DNA of 64,000 bases from positions 124,001 through 188,000 of the forward strand of contig CANQVO010000001.1 of the NCBI GenBank assembly GCA_947627325.1, given 5' to 3'. This DNA comes from an uncultured Oscillospiraceae bacterium (GTDB lineage: Bacteria; Bacillota; Clostridia; Oscillospirales; Oscillospiraceae). How positions within the stretch are numbered: the stretch's first letter is position 1; every line of letters starts with the position of its first letter. A model generated the notes under the pieces. It saw nothing but the letters and a program-made list of their open reading frames with translations, was not told where the DNA came from and did not search any database. The position numbers and the translations under genes were made by a program. Positions 7,800 through 16,426 of the stretch are shown piece by piece.

Positions 7800-8419
7800 A
7801 GGTACTGCTCATTGTCCTGCTGGTCCTGCTGATCCTGCTCCTGCTCCCCTTCGGCGGGGCGGCGCGGTACGACCAGGACGGCTTTGCCGCCTGGGTCAAG
7901 GTGCTGTGCTTCCGCTTCAAAGTCTTCCCCCGCGAGAAGGGGAAAAAGAAGGCCAAGAAGAAGGAGAAGGCCCCACCCCAGGAGGACGCGGGCAGCCAGG
8001 ACGAGGCGGAGGCCGAGAAGCAAAAAAAGGGCGGGGCGCTGGACCTGGTCCGGGCCGCTCTGCCGCTGGTAGGGCCCGCGCTGGCGGGGGTGAAGAAGCG
8101 GCTGACCATCGACGAGCTGGAGCTCTTTGTCACCTGGCGCTCCGACGACCCCGCCGACGCCGCCATCGGCTACGGCCGGGCCAGCGCCGCGCTGGGGGCG
8201 CTGTGGGCGCTGGTGGACGAGAATTTCAAGGTAAAGAAGAGCCGCCTGGGCTGTCGGGCGGACTTCGGCGGCGGCAAGAGCGAGGTCTACGCCAGCGCCG
8301 CGCTGTCTCTGAACCTGTGGAAGACCCTGACCCTGGGCGTGCCCCTGCTGGTCCGATTCCTTAGGAACTATACCCGGCTCAAGCGGGCCCGGGACGATAA
8401 AACGAAGAAAGAGGCGTAA
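7796..8419 (+). CDS. DUF2953-type membrane-anchored protein, function unknown
   Basis: This 207-residue protein has one strongly hydrophobic N-terminal helix (residues 2-19). A Lys/Glu-rich low-complexity linker (~45-80) and a soluble domain with a VTWRSDDPADAAIGYGRASA-like segment follow. This is the pattern of DUF2953 proteins that sit next to gerW/ytfJ in spore-forming Firmicutes. It starts at the ATGA overlap with scpB and ends three bases before gerW. A role in sporulation is plausible by neighbourhood only. Confidence 0.75.
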   Translation: MKVLLIVLLVLLILLLLPFGGAARYDQDGFAAWVKVLCFRFKVFPREKGKKKAKKKEKAPPQEDAGSQDEAEAEKQKKGGALDLVRAALPLVGPALAGVKKRLTIDELELFVTWRSDDPADAAIGYGRASAALGALWALVDENFKVKKSRLGCRADFGGGKSEVYASAALSLNLWKTLTLGVPLLVRFLRNYTRLKRARDDKTKKEA

Positions 8420-8422
8420 ACT

Positions 8423-8836
8423 ATGAGCGAACACGGCAATCCCATCAGCGACGTTATGGCCGCCACTCTCCAAAAGCTCCGGGAGATGCTGGACGTGAAC
8501 ACCATCGTGGGCGAGCCCATCCGCACCCCCGACGGGCTCATGCTCATCCCCATCTCCCGGCTCTCCATGGGCTTTGCCAGCGGCGGGAGCGAGTTTGGCA
8601 AGACCCCCAAGGTGGAGGGCAAAAACAACTTCGGCGGCGGCGCCGGGGCGGGGATCAAGATGGAGCCCATCGCCTTTTTGGTGGTCCGGGGGGACAACGT
8701 CCGGCTCCTGCCCGTGGGCCCCGGCCCGGTGTCCACCCTGGACCGGGTGGTGGACACCGTCCCCGACGTGGTGGACAAGGTCATCGCCTTCCTGGACCAG
8801 CGCAAGGCGGAACAGGGGGATAAAGAGGAATTTTAA
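8423..8836 (+). CDS. gerW: Sporulation protein GerW (YtfJ family)
   Basis: This 137-residue protein matches the GerW/YtfJ pattern. The core IVGEPIRTPDGLMLIPISRL is followed by a Gly-rich loop (GGGAGAGI, about residues 73-80) and a C-terminal amphipathic helix. In Bacillus the protein is made in the developing spore and is needed for normal germination. It lies in the expected order scpB-DUF2953-gerW-dacF, supporting a spore-forming ancestry. The ribosome site is weak (AAAGAGG), so coupling to the upstream gene is likely. Confidence 0.92.
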   Translation: MSEHGNPISDVMAATLQKLREMLDVNTIVGEPIRTPDGLMLIPISRLSMGFASGGSEFGKTPKVEGKNNFGGGAGAGIKMEPIAFLVVRGDNVRLLPVGPGPVSTLDRVVDTVPDVVDKVIAFLDQRKAEQGDKEEF

Positions 8837-8845
8837 GGCCATACT

Positions 8846-8877
8846 AGGGTCAAATCGCCTGGCGAGGTGACCCTTTT
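8846..8877 (+). promoter_or_regulatory. Inverted repeat that includes the dacF ribosome-binding site
   Basis: AGGGTCA (8846-8852) pairs with TGACCCT (8868-8874) and is followed by four Ts that run directly into the ATG at 8878. The SD GAGGTGA lies in the right half, so folding would hide it. This could be translational control, a weak terminator or chance. Confidence 0.35.
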
Positions 8878-9942
8878 ATGAAGAAACGCTCTGTGGGCAC
8901 TCTGCTGGCCCTGGCCCTGTGCGCCCTGCTCTGCCCGCCCGCACCCGCCCGGGCCCTGTCCACCTCCGCCCAGTCCGCCATCCTGATGGAGGCGGGCTCC
9001 GGGCGGGTGCTGTACGCCCAGGCCGAACGGGAGCGGCGCTCCATCGCCTCCACCACCAAGCTCATGACCGCCCTGGTGGCGGCGGAGCACTGCCCGGACC
9101 TGAGCCAGATCGTCACCGTGGACCCCGCCGCCGTTGGGGTGGAGGGGTCCTCGCTCTATCTCAAGGCGGGGGAACAGCTTCCCCTGGAACACCTGCTGTA
9201 CGGGCTCCTGCTCCACTCGGGCAACGACGCGGCGGTGGCGGTGGCCATCCACTGCGCCGGGGATGTGGAGACCTTTGTGGGGTGGATGAATGACAAGGCC
9301 CAGGCCCTGGGCATGGCGGACAGCCACTTTGAAAACCCCAACGGCCTGGAGGGGGAGGCCCACTACTCCACCGCCTACGACCTGGCCCTGCTGGGCCGGG
9401 CGGTGCTGGCAAACGACGCCCTGGCCCCCATCGCCGCCACCCGGTCCATCACCCTGGGGGCCCGGACGCTGAGCAACCACAACAAGCTCCTGTGGCGCTA
9501 CCCCGGCTGCGTGGGGTTGAAGACGGGCTACACGAAAAAGGCGGGGCGGACCCTGGTCTCCGCCGCCACCCGGGGCGGGACGACTCTCATCGCCGTCACC
9601 CTGAACGACGGGGACGACTGGGCCGACCACGCCGCCCTGCTGGACTACGGCTTCGGCCTGTGCCGCTCCCACCTGCTGGCCCGGGGCGGCAAGGAGGTGG
9701 GGCTGATCCCGGTGGAGGGCAGCCTGATCCCCGCCGTGGGGGCGGTGGTCCGGGCGGACGCGCGCGCCGCCCTGCTCACCGGGGAGGCGGTCACCGCCCG
9801 CTGGGACCTGCCCCAGCGCCTCTCCGCCCCGGTCCGGGCCGGGGACCCGGTGGGGTCGCTGACCTTCTGGCTGGACGGCCGGGAGATCGCCCGGGCCGAC
9901 CTGGTGGCCGCCGACGACGCGCCGGAGGACCGCAAACGCTGA
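8878..9942 (+). CDS. dacF: D-alanyl-D-alanine carboxypeptidase (DacF/PBP5-like)
   Basis: This 354-residue exported penicillin-binding protein has a signal peptide (residues 1-26) and a serine carboxypeptidase domain with all three motifs: SxxK as STTK at 58-61, SGN at 114-116 and KTG at 215-217. A C-terminal beta-domain follows (~260-350). It removes the terminal D-Ala from peptidoglycan pentapeptides and so limits cross-linking. No clear amphipathic membrane anchor is visible at the end. Position after gerW matches dacF-type enzymes that act in spore cortex formation, but a vegetative role is equally possible. Confidence 0.9.
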   Translation: MKKRSVGTLLALALCALLCPPAPARALSTSAQSAILMEAGSGRVLYAQAERERRSIASTTKLMTALVAAEHCPDLSQIVTVDPAAVGVEGSSLYLKAGEQLPLEHLLYGLLLHSGNDAAVAVAIHCAGDVETFVGWMNDKAQALGMADSHFENPNGLEGEAHYSTAYDLALLGRAVLANDALAPIAATRSITLGARTLSNHNKLLWRYPGCVGLKTGYTKKAGRTLVSAATRGGTTLIAVTLNDGDDWADHAALLDYGFGLCRSHLLARGGKEVGLIPVEGSLIPAVGAVVRADARAALLTGEAVTARWDLPQRLSAPVRAGDPVGSLTFWLDGREIARADLVAADDAPEDRKR

Positions 9943-9957
9943 AAGGGGGCATGGCCC

Positions 9958-10653
9958 TTGGAGGAACGCCTGCAAAAGCTCCTGTCCGCCGCCGGGGTCT
10001 GCTCCCGGCGGCAGGCGGAGGAGTATCTGAAAGAGGGCCGGGTGCTGGTCAACGGCGTCCCCGCCGGGCTGGGGGACAAGGCCGACCCGGAGCGGGACAC
10101 GGTGACCTTTGACGGCGCGGACATTGTAAAGCCGGAACACTTTACATATTTGATGCTCCACAAGCCCCGCCTGACCGTCTCCACCCTCTCCGACGACCGG
10201 GGACGGCCCACGGTGGCCGACCTGGTGGCGGACTGCCCGGTGCGGGTGTGGCCGGTGGGGCGGCTGGACTGGGATTCGGAGGGGCTGCTCCTGTTCACCA
10301 ACGACGGGGCGCTGACCAACCGCCTGCTCCACCCCAGCCACCAGGTGGAGAAGGAGTACCTGGTCACCGTCCGGGGGGACGTGGACGCCGCCCTGCCGGT
10401 GCTCACCGGGCCCATGGAGCTGGACGGGGCCCCGTTGGCCCCCGCCCGGGTCCGGGCGCTGGGGGGAAATCGGCTCTCCGTCGTCATCCACGAGGGGAAG
10501 AACCGCCAGGTGCGGCGGATGTGCGCCCTGGCGGGGCTGGAGGTCCTCCGGCTCAAGCGGGTGCGGGAGGGCGGCCTGACCCTGGGGGCCCTGCCCCGGG
10601 GGCAGTGGCGGTATCTGACGGTGGAGGAGGTCCGGGCTCTGACGGAGGGGTGA
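9958..10653 (+). CDS. rluB: Ribosomal large-subunit pseudouridine synthase, RsuA/RluB family
   Basis: This 231-residue enzyme has an S4 RNA-binding domain at residues 2-50 and a pseudouridine synthase domain with GRLDWDSEGLL at 101-111, where Asp104 is the catalytic aspartate. It should isomerise a uridine in 23S rRNA, as RluB does. The start is TTG, eight bases after AAGGGGG; the nearby ATG at 9951 is out of frame. It closes the scpA-to-rluB block. Confidence 0.92.
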   Translation: MEERLQKLLSAAGVCSRRQAEEYLKEGRVLVNGVPAGLGDKADPERDTVTFDGADIVKPEHFTYLMLHKPRLTVSTLSDDRGRPTVADLVADCPVRVWPVGRLDWDSEGLLLFTNDGALTNRLLHPSHQVEKEYLVTVRGDVDAALPVLTGPMELDGAPLAPARVRALGGNRLSVVIHEGKNRQVRRMCALAGLEVLRLKRVREGGLTLGALPRGQWRYLTVEEVRALTEG

Positions 10654-10699
10654 GAGCGCCCCTGTTTGCAAGTCTTTGAAATAAATCTTGCAAAACCTC

Positions 10700-10728
10700 T
10701 TGCATTTTCGCCCCGGTTGGGGTAAGAT
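10700..10728 (+). promoter_or_regulatory. Promoter of the rpiR-ispH operon
   Basis: TTGCAT (10700-10705), a 17-base spacer and TAAGAT (10723-10728) form a good sigma-A promoter 67 bases before the RpiR-family start. A GC-rich hairpin (GGCGCGCCGC / GGCGGCGCGCC, about 10739-10763) lies in the leader. Confidence 0.65.
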
Positions 10729-10794
10729 AGACGTGCTGGCGCGCCGCGGACGGCGGCGCGCCGCTTTACCTCAAAACAGGGGAGGTCCTGCCCG

Positions 10795-11664
10795 ATGAAC
10801 CGGGACATTTTGTCCGTTATCCAAGCGCAGATGCCCACCTTTTCCAAGGGGCAGAAGCTCATCGCCAACTATATTTTGCAGTCCTACGACAAGGCCGCCT
10901 TTATGACCGCCAGCAAGCTGGGCAAGACGGTGAAGGTCAGCGAGTCCACCGTGGTCCGCTTCGCCGCCGAGCTGGGCTACGACGGCTACCCCGCCATGCA
11001 ACGGACCTTGCAGGAGATGATCCGCAACAAGCTCACCTCCATCCAGCGCATCGAGGTGGCGGACGACCGCATGGCCAACCACGACGTTTTGTCCATGGTG
11101 ATGCACTCGGACATGGAAAAGCTCCGCATGACCCTGGACCAGATCGACCGGGACGCCTTTGACGGCGCGGTGCGGGACATCGTGGGCGCCAAGCGGATCT
11201 ACCTCATCGGCGTGCGCTCCGCCGGGGCCATCTCCACCTTCCTGGCCTTCTACTTCAACCTGATCTTCGACAACGTCACCCACGTCACCGCCGCCTCCGC
11301 CAGCGAGATGTTTGAACAGCTCCTGCGGGTGGGCCGGGAGGACGTGGTCATCGGCGTCAGCTTTCCCCGGTACTCCAAGCGGACGGTGAAGGCCATGGAG
11401 TTCGCCCGGGACCGGGGCGCCCACGTCATCGCCATCACCGACTCCGACGCCTCCCCCCTGGCCGCCGCCGCCCAGCGGCTGTTGGTGGCCAAGAGCGACA
11501 TGGTCTCCTTCGTGGACTCCCTGGTGGGCCCGCTGAGCCTGGTGAACGCCCTGATCGTGGCCATCGCCCGGGCCAAGAAGGAGGACCTGTCCCGCAATCT
11601 GGAGGAATTGGAGCACATCTGGGAGGAGTACGAGGTCTACGAGAAGGTGGAGGAGGGCCAGTGA
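10795..11664 (+). CDS. MurR/RpiR-family transcriptional regulator
   Basis: This 289-residue regulator has an N-terminal HTH_6 domain (residues ~1-77, including VSESTVVRFAAELGYDGYP) and a C-terminal SIS sugar-phosphate-binding domain (~120-260, with IYLIGVRSAGAIS and VIGVSFPRYSKRTVKAMEFA). RpiR proteins sense phosphorylated sugars or amino sugars and control their use. No sugar operon is adjacent: the gene heads a cotranscribed run into a flavoprotein, cmk and plsC, so its targets cannot be read from context. It overlaps the next gene by four bases. Confidence 0.9.
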   Translation: MNRDILSVIQAQMPTFSKGQKLIANYILQSYDKAAFMTASKLGKTVKVSESTVVRFAAELGYDGYPAMQRTLQEMIRNKLTSIQRIEVADDRMANHDVLSMVMHSDMEKLRMTLDQIDRDAFDGAVRDIVGAKRIYLIGVRSAGAISTFLAFYFNLIFDNVTHVTAASASEMFEQLLRVGREDVVIGVSFPRYSKRTVKAMEFARDRGAHVIAITDSDASPLAAAAQRLLVAKSDMVSFVDSLVGPLSLVNALIVAIARAKKEDLSRNLEELEHIWEEYEVYEKVEEGQ

Positions 11665-12908
11665 GCCACCCCATCGTGGTCGTCGGTGGCGGGGCCGCGG
11701 GGATGATGGCCGCCCTCACCGCCCGGCGGGCGGGGGCCCCGGTGACCCTCATCGAGCGCAACCCCAAGCTGGGCCGCAAGCTCTACATCACCGGCAAGGG
11801 CCGGTGCAACCTGACCAACCACTGCGCCCCGGAGGAGGCGCTGGCCCACATTCCCTGTAACGGCAAGTTCCTTTACAGCGCCATGTCCGCCTTCCCCCCC
11901 GCCGCCGCCGAGGCGTTCTTTGAGGACCTGGGCGTTCCCCTGAAGGTGGAGCGGGGCAACCGGGTCTTCCCCGTGTCCGACAAGGCCGCCGACGTGATCG
12001 ACGCCCTCTTTTCCGCCCTCCGCAGGGCGGGGGTGGAGCTGGTGGAGGACCGGGTCAAGGCCCTGCGGCACAAGGGCGGGCAGATCGTCGCCGCGGAGGC
12101 GGAGAGGGGGGTCTTCCCCTGCTCCGCCCTCATCGTCGCCACCGGCGGGCTCTCCTACCCCGCCACCGGCTCCACCGGGGACGGCTACGGCTGGGCTCGG
12201 GATCTGGGCCACACCATCGCCCCCACCCGGGGCTCGCTGGTGCCGCTGGAGGCGGAAGGGTGTTCCCCTTTACAGGGGCTGTCCCTCAAAAACGTCAAGC
12301 TGACGGCGAAAGACCAGCGGGGCAAGGTCCTCTATCAGGACCAGGGGGAGCTGCTGTTCACCCACTTCGGCCTGTCCGGGCCGCTGGTCCTCTCCTGCAG
12401 CGCCCACCTGCGGCAGTTTGACCGGGCGCGGTACACCGCCCACATCGACTTAAAACCCGCCCTCACCCCGGAGCAACTGGACAGCCGCGTGGTGCGGGAC
12501 CTCCAGGAGTACGCCAACCGGGACATGGGCAACTACGTCCTCACCCTGGTCCCCCGACTGTTGGGGCCGGTGGTGCTGGAGCGGGCGGGCATCCCCCCCG
12601 CCCTGAAACTCAACTCCCTGACCCGGGAACAGCGCCGGGGGCTGGCGGAGGTCCTGAAGGACCTGGCCTTCCCCATCTCCGGGCCCAGGCCGGTGGAGGA
12701 GGCCATCGTCACCACCGGCGGGGTGCGCGTCAAGGAAGTGGACCCCAGAACCATGGGCTCCAAATTGGTGGAAAACCTCTATTTCGCCGGGGAGGTGCTG
12801 GACGTGGACGGCTACACCGGCGGGTTCAATCTGCAGATCGCCTGGGCCACCGGCCACTGCGCCGGCGACGCCGCCGCCCGGGCCTGGAAGGAGCATCAAA
12901 CCCTATGA
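11661..12908 (+). CDS. BaiN/HI0933-family FAD-dependent oxidoreductase
   Basis: This 415-residue flavoprotein has an N-terminal Rossmann FAD site (VVVGGGAAGMMAALTA, residues ~5-20) and the family segment LGRKLYITGKGRCNLTN (~37-53). A C-terminal FAD loop (GEVLDVDGYTGGFNLQIAWATG) completes the fold. The family is poorly defined; one member, BaiN, has been linked to bile-acid reduction, but most copies are housekeeping proteins of unknown substrate. The GTG start overlaps the upstream stop (GTGA), and the end overlaps cmk by four bases, so expression is tightly coupled. Confidence 0.88.
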   Translation: MSHPIVVVGGGAAGMMAALTARRAGAPVTLIERNPKLGRKLYITGKGRCNLTNHCAPEEALAHIPCNGKFLYSAMSAFPPAAAEAFFEDLGVPLKVERGNRVFPVSDKAADVIDALFSALRRAGVELVEDRVKALRHKGGQIVAAEAERGVFPCSALIVATGGLSYPATGSTGDGYGWARDLGHTIAPTRGSLVPLEAEGCSPLQGLSLKNVKLTAKDQRGKVLYQDQGELLFTHFGLSGPLVLSCSAHLRQFDRARYTAHIDLKPALTPEQLDSRVVRDLQEYANRDMGNYVLTLVPRLLGPVVLERAGIPPALKLNSLTREQRRGLAEVLKDLAFPISGPRPVEEAIVTTGGVRVKEVDPRTMGSKLVENLYFAGEVLDVDGYTGGFNLQIAWATGHCAGDAAARAWKEHQTL

Positions 12909-13582
12909 ATCACGCCGCCATCGCCATCGACGGCCCCTCCGGGGCCGGCAAGTCCACCCTGGCTAAGCGTCTGGCCAAGGAGCTGGGCTTTCTCTACCTG
13001 GACACGGGGGCCATCTACCGCACCGTGGGGCTCCACGCCCTGCGCCAGGGGGTGGACCCCGGGGACGAGGCCGCCGTGCTGGCCCTGCTCCCCGGCCTCA
13101 CCGTCACCACCGGCTACGGCCCCGACGGGCTCCAGCATATGTACCGAAACGGCGAAGACGTGACCGAGGCCATCCGGGAACACCAGGTCTCCGACGCGGC
13201 CAGCAAGGTCTCCGCCATCCCCGGCGTGCGGGCCTATCTGCTGGAGATGCAGCGGCGCGCGGCCCGGGAGAGCGACGTGGTCATGGACGGCCGGGACATC
13301 GGCACGGTGGTGCTGCCCCAGGCCCAGGTGAAGATCTTCCTCACCGCCCAGCCGGAGGCCCGGGCTCGCCGCCGCTATGACGAGCTTTTGGCCCGGGGTC
13401 AGCAGGCGGACTACGAACAGGTCCTGCGGGACGTGATCGACCGGGACTGGCGGGACACCCACCGGGAAGTGGCCCCCCTGAAGCAGGCGGAGGACGCCAT
13501 TTTGGTGGACACCACCCAGCTTTCCCTGGAGGAGAGCTGGCAGAGGCTATATGAGGTAGTAAAGGAGCGGCTTTCTCAGTGA
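12905..13582 (+). CDS. cmk: Cytidylate kinase
   Basis: This 225-residue kinase phosphorylates CMP and dCMP with ATP, recycling pyrimidine nucleotides for nucleic acids and for CDP-linked lipid and polymer precursors. The Walker A loop GPSGAGKST is at residues 10-18; the GRDIGTVVLPQA segment near 130-141 is the conserved CMP-site region. It overlaps both neighbours by four bases. The cmk-plsC-ispH-rpsA order is a known Firmicute arrangement. Confidence 0.95.
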   Translation: MNHAAIAIDGPSGAGKSTLAKRLAKELGFLYLDTGAIYRTVGLHALRQGVDPGDEAAVLALLPGLTVTTGYGPDGLQHMYRNGEDVTEAIREHQVSDAASKVSAIPGVRAYLLEMQRRAARESDVVMDGRDIGTVVLPQAQVKIFLTAQPEARARRRYDELLARGQQADYEQVLRDVIDRDWRDTHREVAPLKQAEDAILVDTTQLSLEESWQRLYEVVKERLSQ

Positions 13583-14175
13583 GTGAATTTTGGTTTCGAT
13601 TTTTCCACGCCATCGCCTGGGTGATCTTCGCCGTCGTCCACCCCAGGCAGGTGATCGGCCAGGAGAACATCCCCCAGGGCCCCTGCCTGATCTGCGGCAA
13701 CCACACCCGGTACTCCGACCCCATCTTCATCATCCTGTCCATGAAGCGGCGGGACCACCCCTACATCCTGGGCAAGGCGGAACTGCTCAAGATCCCCGTG
13801 CTGGGCTGGATCCTCAAAAAGGTGGGCATGATCCCGGTGGACCGGGGCAAGTCGGACGTGAAGGCCATCAAGGAGTGTATGCGGACGCTGAAGGAGGGCC
13901 ACAAGCTCCTCCTCTTCCCCGAGGGCACCCGGGTGAAGGAGGGGGAGTCCCAGGACGCCAAGGCGGGGGCCGCCATGCTGGCGGCCCGGACGGGGGTCCC
14001 CATCGTCCCCGTCTACGTCCCCGCCCATTTGGGGTGGTTCCGGCGCACCCCCGTGGTGTTTGGGGAGGCGTACCGCCCCGCCCTGCCCCAGGACCGCAAG
14101 CCCAACGCCGAGGACTACCGCCGCGTCGCCGACGACCTGATGGCCCGCGTCAAGGCGCTGGCGGAGCGGGTTTGA
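13579..14175 (+). CDS. plsC: 1-acyl-sn-glycerol-3-phosphate acyltransferase
   Basis: This 198-residue membrane-associated acyltransferase makes phosphatidic acid from lysophosphatidic acid. The catalytic HX4D motif is NHTRYSD with His42 and Asp47; the substrate motif FPEGTR is at 113-118. A hydrophobic N-terminal helix (residues ~8-22) should anchor it to the membrane. The start is GTG, overlapping the cmk stop by four bases. Confidence 0.93.
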   Translation: MSEFWFRFFHAIAWVIFAVVHPRQVIGQENIPQGPCLICGNHTRYSDPIFIILSMKRRDHPYILGKAELLKIPVLGWILKKVGMIPVDRGKSDVKAIKECMRTLKEGHKLLLFPEGTRVKEGESQDAKAGAAMLAARTGVPIVPVYVPAHLGWFRRTPVVFGEAYRPALPQDRKPNAEDYRRVADDLMARVKALAERV

Positions 14176-14176
14176 T

Positions 14177-16342
14177 ATGGAAGTGATTTTGGCCCAGTCC
14201 GCCGGCTTCTGCTACGGGGTGCGGCGGGCGGTGGAGCTGGCCCAGCGGCTGGCGGCCTCGGGCGCGCCCTGCGCCATGCTGGGCCCCGTCATCCACAACG
14301 ACCACGTCATCGCCCAGCTGGAGGCCCAGGGCATGGCCCTGTGCCACAGCGTGGACGACCTCCCCCCCGGCGCCACGGTGCTGTTGCGCTCCCACGGGGA
14401 GGCCCAGGCGGTGTATCAGGCCCTGGAGGCCGGGGGCTGGACGGTGGCGGACGCCGTCTGCCCCAACGTCAAGCGCATCCACCAGATCGTCTCCGAGGCG
14501 GGGGCGGAGGGCCGCGTCCCTCTGATCGTGGGCACGCCCACCCACCCGGAGGTGGCCGCCATCGCCGGGTGGTGTTCTTCTTCAGTTGTGGCGGATGGGC
14601 TGGAAAGTTTGAAAAAATGGCTGAATGAGGACGAATCAAGGCGAAATTTGCCTCTGACCATGGTTTCCCAGACCACCGCCATTCCCGCCCAGTGGGAAAG
14701 TTGCGTAGAATTTGCAAAAAAGGTGTGTACAAATCTAAAAATCTTTGATACAATATGTAATGCTACCTACAAGCGGCAGCAGGAAGCCCAGTGTTTAGCG
14801 GACCGATGCGATGGTATGGTCGTTATCGGGGATCCCAAGAGCTCCAACACCAAGCGGCTCTTCCAGCTCTGCCGTGAACGATGCGACGCGGTGGTGCGGG
14901 TCACCTCCGCCGCTGAGCTGGACCCATCTCAATTTGCCGGGATGTCCAGGGTGGGTATCACCGCGGGGGCGTCCACCCCCGGGTGGATAATAAAGGAGGT
15001 CTATGACACTATGAGCGACGAAAACATGATGGAGATCGAGGAATCCTTTGCTGAAATGCTGGAGAAGTCGATCAAAACTTTGCATACGGGGGATAAGGTC
15101 ACGGGCGTTGTCACGGAAATCAACCCGACAGAAGTCTGCGTCGACCTGGGCACCAAGCACGCCGCCTACATTCCCCTGGATCAGTTGACCGACGACCCCA
15201 ACGCCAAGCCGGAGGACCTGGTGAAGGTGGGCGACGAGATCGAGACCTTCGTGGTCCGGGTCAACGACCAGGAGGGCGTGGTCACCCTGTCCAAGAAGCG
15301 CCTGGACAGCGTGAAGAGCTGGGACGACATCGAGGCCGCCGTGGACGACCACTCCATCCTGGAGGGCGTCATCACCGAGGAGAACAAGGGCGGCATCGTG
15401 GCCAGCGTCCGGGGCGTGCGGGTGTTCATCCCCGCCTCCCAGTCCGGCCAGCCCCGGGGCGCGGACCTTTCTCAGATGCTCAAGCAGAAGGTCCGCCTCC
15501 GCATCACCGAGGTCAACCGCTCCCGCCGCCGGGTGGTGGGCTCCATCCGCGCCGTGGAGCAGGAGGAGCGCAACGCCAAGGCCGCCGAGGTGTGGGAGAA
15601 CATCGAGGAGGGCAAGGTCTACCAGGGCGTGGTCAAGTCCCTGGTGAGCTACGGCGCCTTTGTGGACATCGGCGGCGTGGACGGCATGGTCCACATCTCC
15701 GAGCTCTCCTGGTCCCGCATCAAGCACCCCTCCGAGGTGGTCAATGTGGGCGACGCCGTCACCGTCTACGTCCTCTCCTTTGACAAGGAGAAGCGCAAGA
15801 TCTCCCTGGGCATGAAGGACCGCAGTCAGGATCCCTGGGCCCTGTTCACCGCCAAGTACGACGTGGGCAGCGTGGTCACCGCCAAGGTGGTCAAGCTGAT
15901 GACCTTCGGCGCCTTTGCCGAGATCATCCCCGGCGTGGACGGCCTGATCCACATCTCCCAACTCTCCGACCACCGGATCGAGAAGCCCGGCGACGTGGTC
16001 AGCGAGGGCCAGGACGTCACCGTGATGATCACCGCCATCGACAAGGAGAACAAGAAGGTCTCCCTGTCCATCCGGGCCCTCATCGAGGAGGCCCAGGCCG
16101 CCAAGGCCGCCAAAGCCGCGGAGACCGCCATGGAGGAGGACGCCGTGGTGGCCACCGCCGACGGCGCGGGCACCACCGTCGCCCCCGAGTTCGCCGAGGA
16201 GGCCGAGCCCGCCGAGCCCGCTCCCGCCGAGGCCCCTGTGGCGGAGGCTCCCGCCGCTCCCGCGGAGGATGCCGCGCCTGTGGAGACCGCGCCCGCCGCG
16301 GAAGAGGCCCCCGCCGAGGCGGAGAAGACCGACGCGGAGTAA
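14177..16342 (+). CDS. ispH: Bifunctional IspH (HMBPP reductase)-ribosomal protein S1 fusion
   Basis: This 721-residue fusion joins two functions. Residues 1-~280 are 4-hydroxy-3-methylbut-2-enyl diphosphate reductase, the last step of the MEP isoprenoid pathway, with the three Fe-S cysteines at 12, 95 and 194 and the THPE and SQTT motifs. Residues ~300-640 carry four S1 RNA-binding repeats, for example YQGVVKSLVSYGAFVDIGG at ~479-497, as in ribosomal protein S1. The last ~80 residues are Ala/Glu/Pro-rich. The fusion is known from clostridia. Inside the IspH part, about nt 14570-14830, base composition drops sharply and an extended -10-like TGATACAAT occurs at 14746-14754. Confidence 0.95.
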   Translation: MEVILAQSAGFCYGVRRAVELAQRLAASGAPCAMLGPVIHNDHVIAQLEAQGMALCHSVDDLPPGATVLLRSHGEAQAVYQALEAGGWTVADAVCPNVKRIHQIVSEAGAEGRVPLIVGTPTHPEVAAIAGWCSSSVVADGLESLKKWLNEDESRRNLPLTMVSQTTAIPAQWESCVEFAKKVCTNLKIFDTICNATYKRQQEAQCLADRCDGMVVIGDPKSSNTKRLFQLCRERCDAVVRVTSAAELDPSQFAGMSRVGITAGASTPGWIIKEVYDTMSDENMMEIEESFAEMLEKSIKTLHTGDKVTGVVTEINPTEVCVDLGTKHAAYIPLDQLTDDPNAKPEDLVKVGDEIETFVVRVNDQEGVVTLSKKRLDSVKSWDDIEAAVDDHSILEGVITEENKGGIVASVRGVRVFIPASQSGQPRGADLSQMLKQKVRLRITEVNRSRRRVVGSIRAVEQEERNAKAAEVWENIEEGKVYQGVVKSLVSYGAFVDIGGVDGMVHISELSWSRIKHPSEVVNVGDAVTVYVLSFDKEKRKISLGMKDRSQDPWALFTAKYDVGSVVTAKVVKLMTFGAFAEIIPGVDGLIHISQLSDHRIEKPGDVVSEGQDVTVMITAIDKENKKVSLSIRALIEEAQAAKAAKAAETAMEEDAVVATADGAGTTVAPEFAEEAEPAEPAPAEAPVAEAPAAPAEDAAPVETAPAAEEAPAEAEKTDAE
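14726..14754 (+). promoter_or_regulatory. Possible internal promoter before the S1 half
   Basis: TGTACA (14726-14731), a 17-base spacer and TACAAT (14749-14754) preceded by TGA (extended -10) lie in an AT-rich patch of the ispH frame. It could drive extra S1 expression. This is a weak call made on sequence alone. Confidence 0.3.
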
Positions 16343-16355
16343 ACCAATACCTGCC

Positions 16356-16392
16356 AAAGACAGGCACGCCGTGCCGGCGCGCCTGTCTTTTT
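16356..16392 (+). terminator. Intrinsic terminator after ispH-S1
   Basis: The stem AAAGACAGGC / GCCTGTCTTT encloses a GC-rich loop and is followed by a T run (16388-16392). It ends the operon that begins at 10795. Confidence 0.9.
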
Positions 16393-16426
16393 GCGTGTAT
16401 CCCACCAGAGAGAGGGAGGGAAGCCC

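Noticed and set aside
10739-10763. A terminator after rluB
   Set aside because: The hairpin is GC-rich but lacks a T tract, and lies downstream of the rpiR promoter, so it belongs to the leader.
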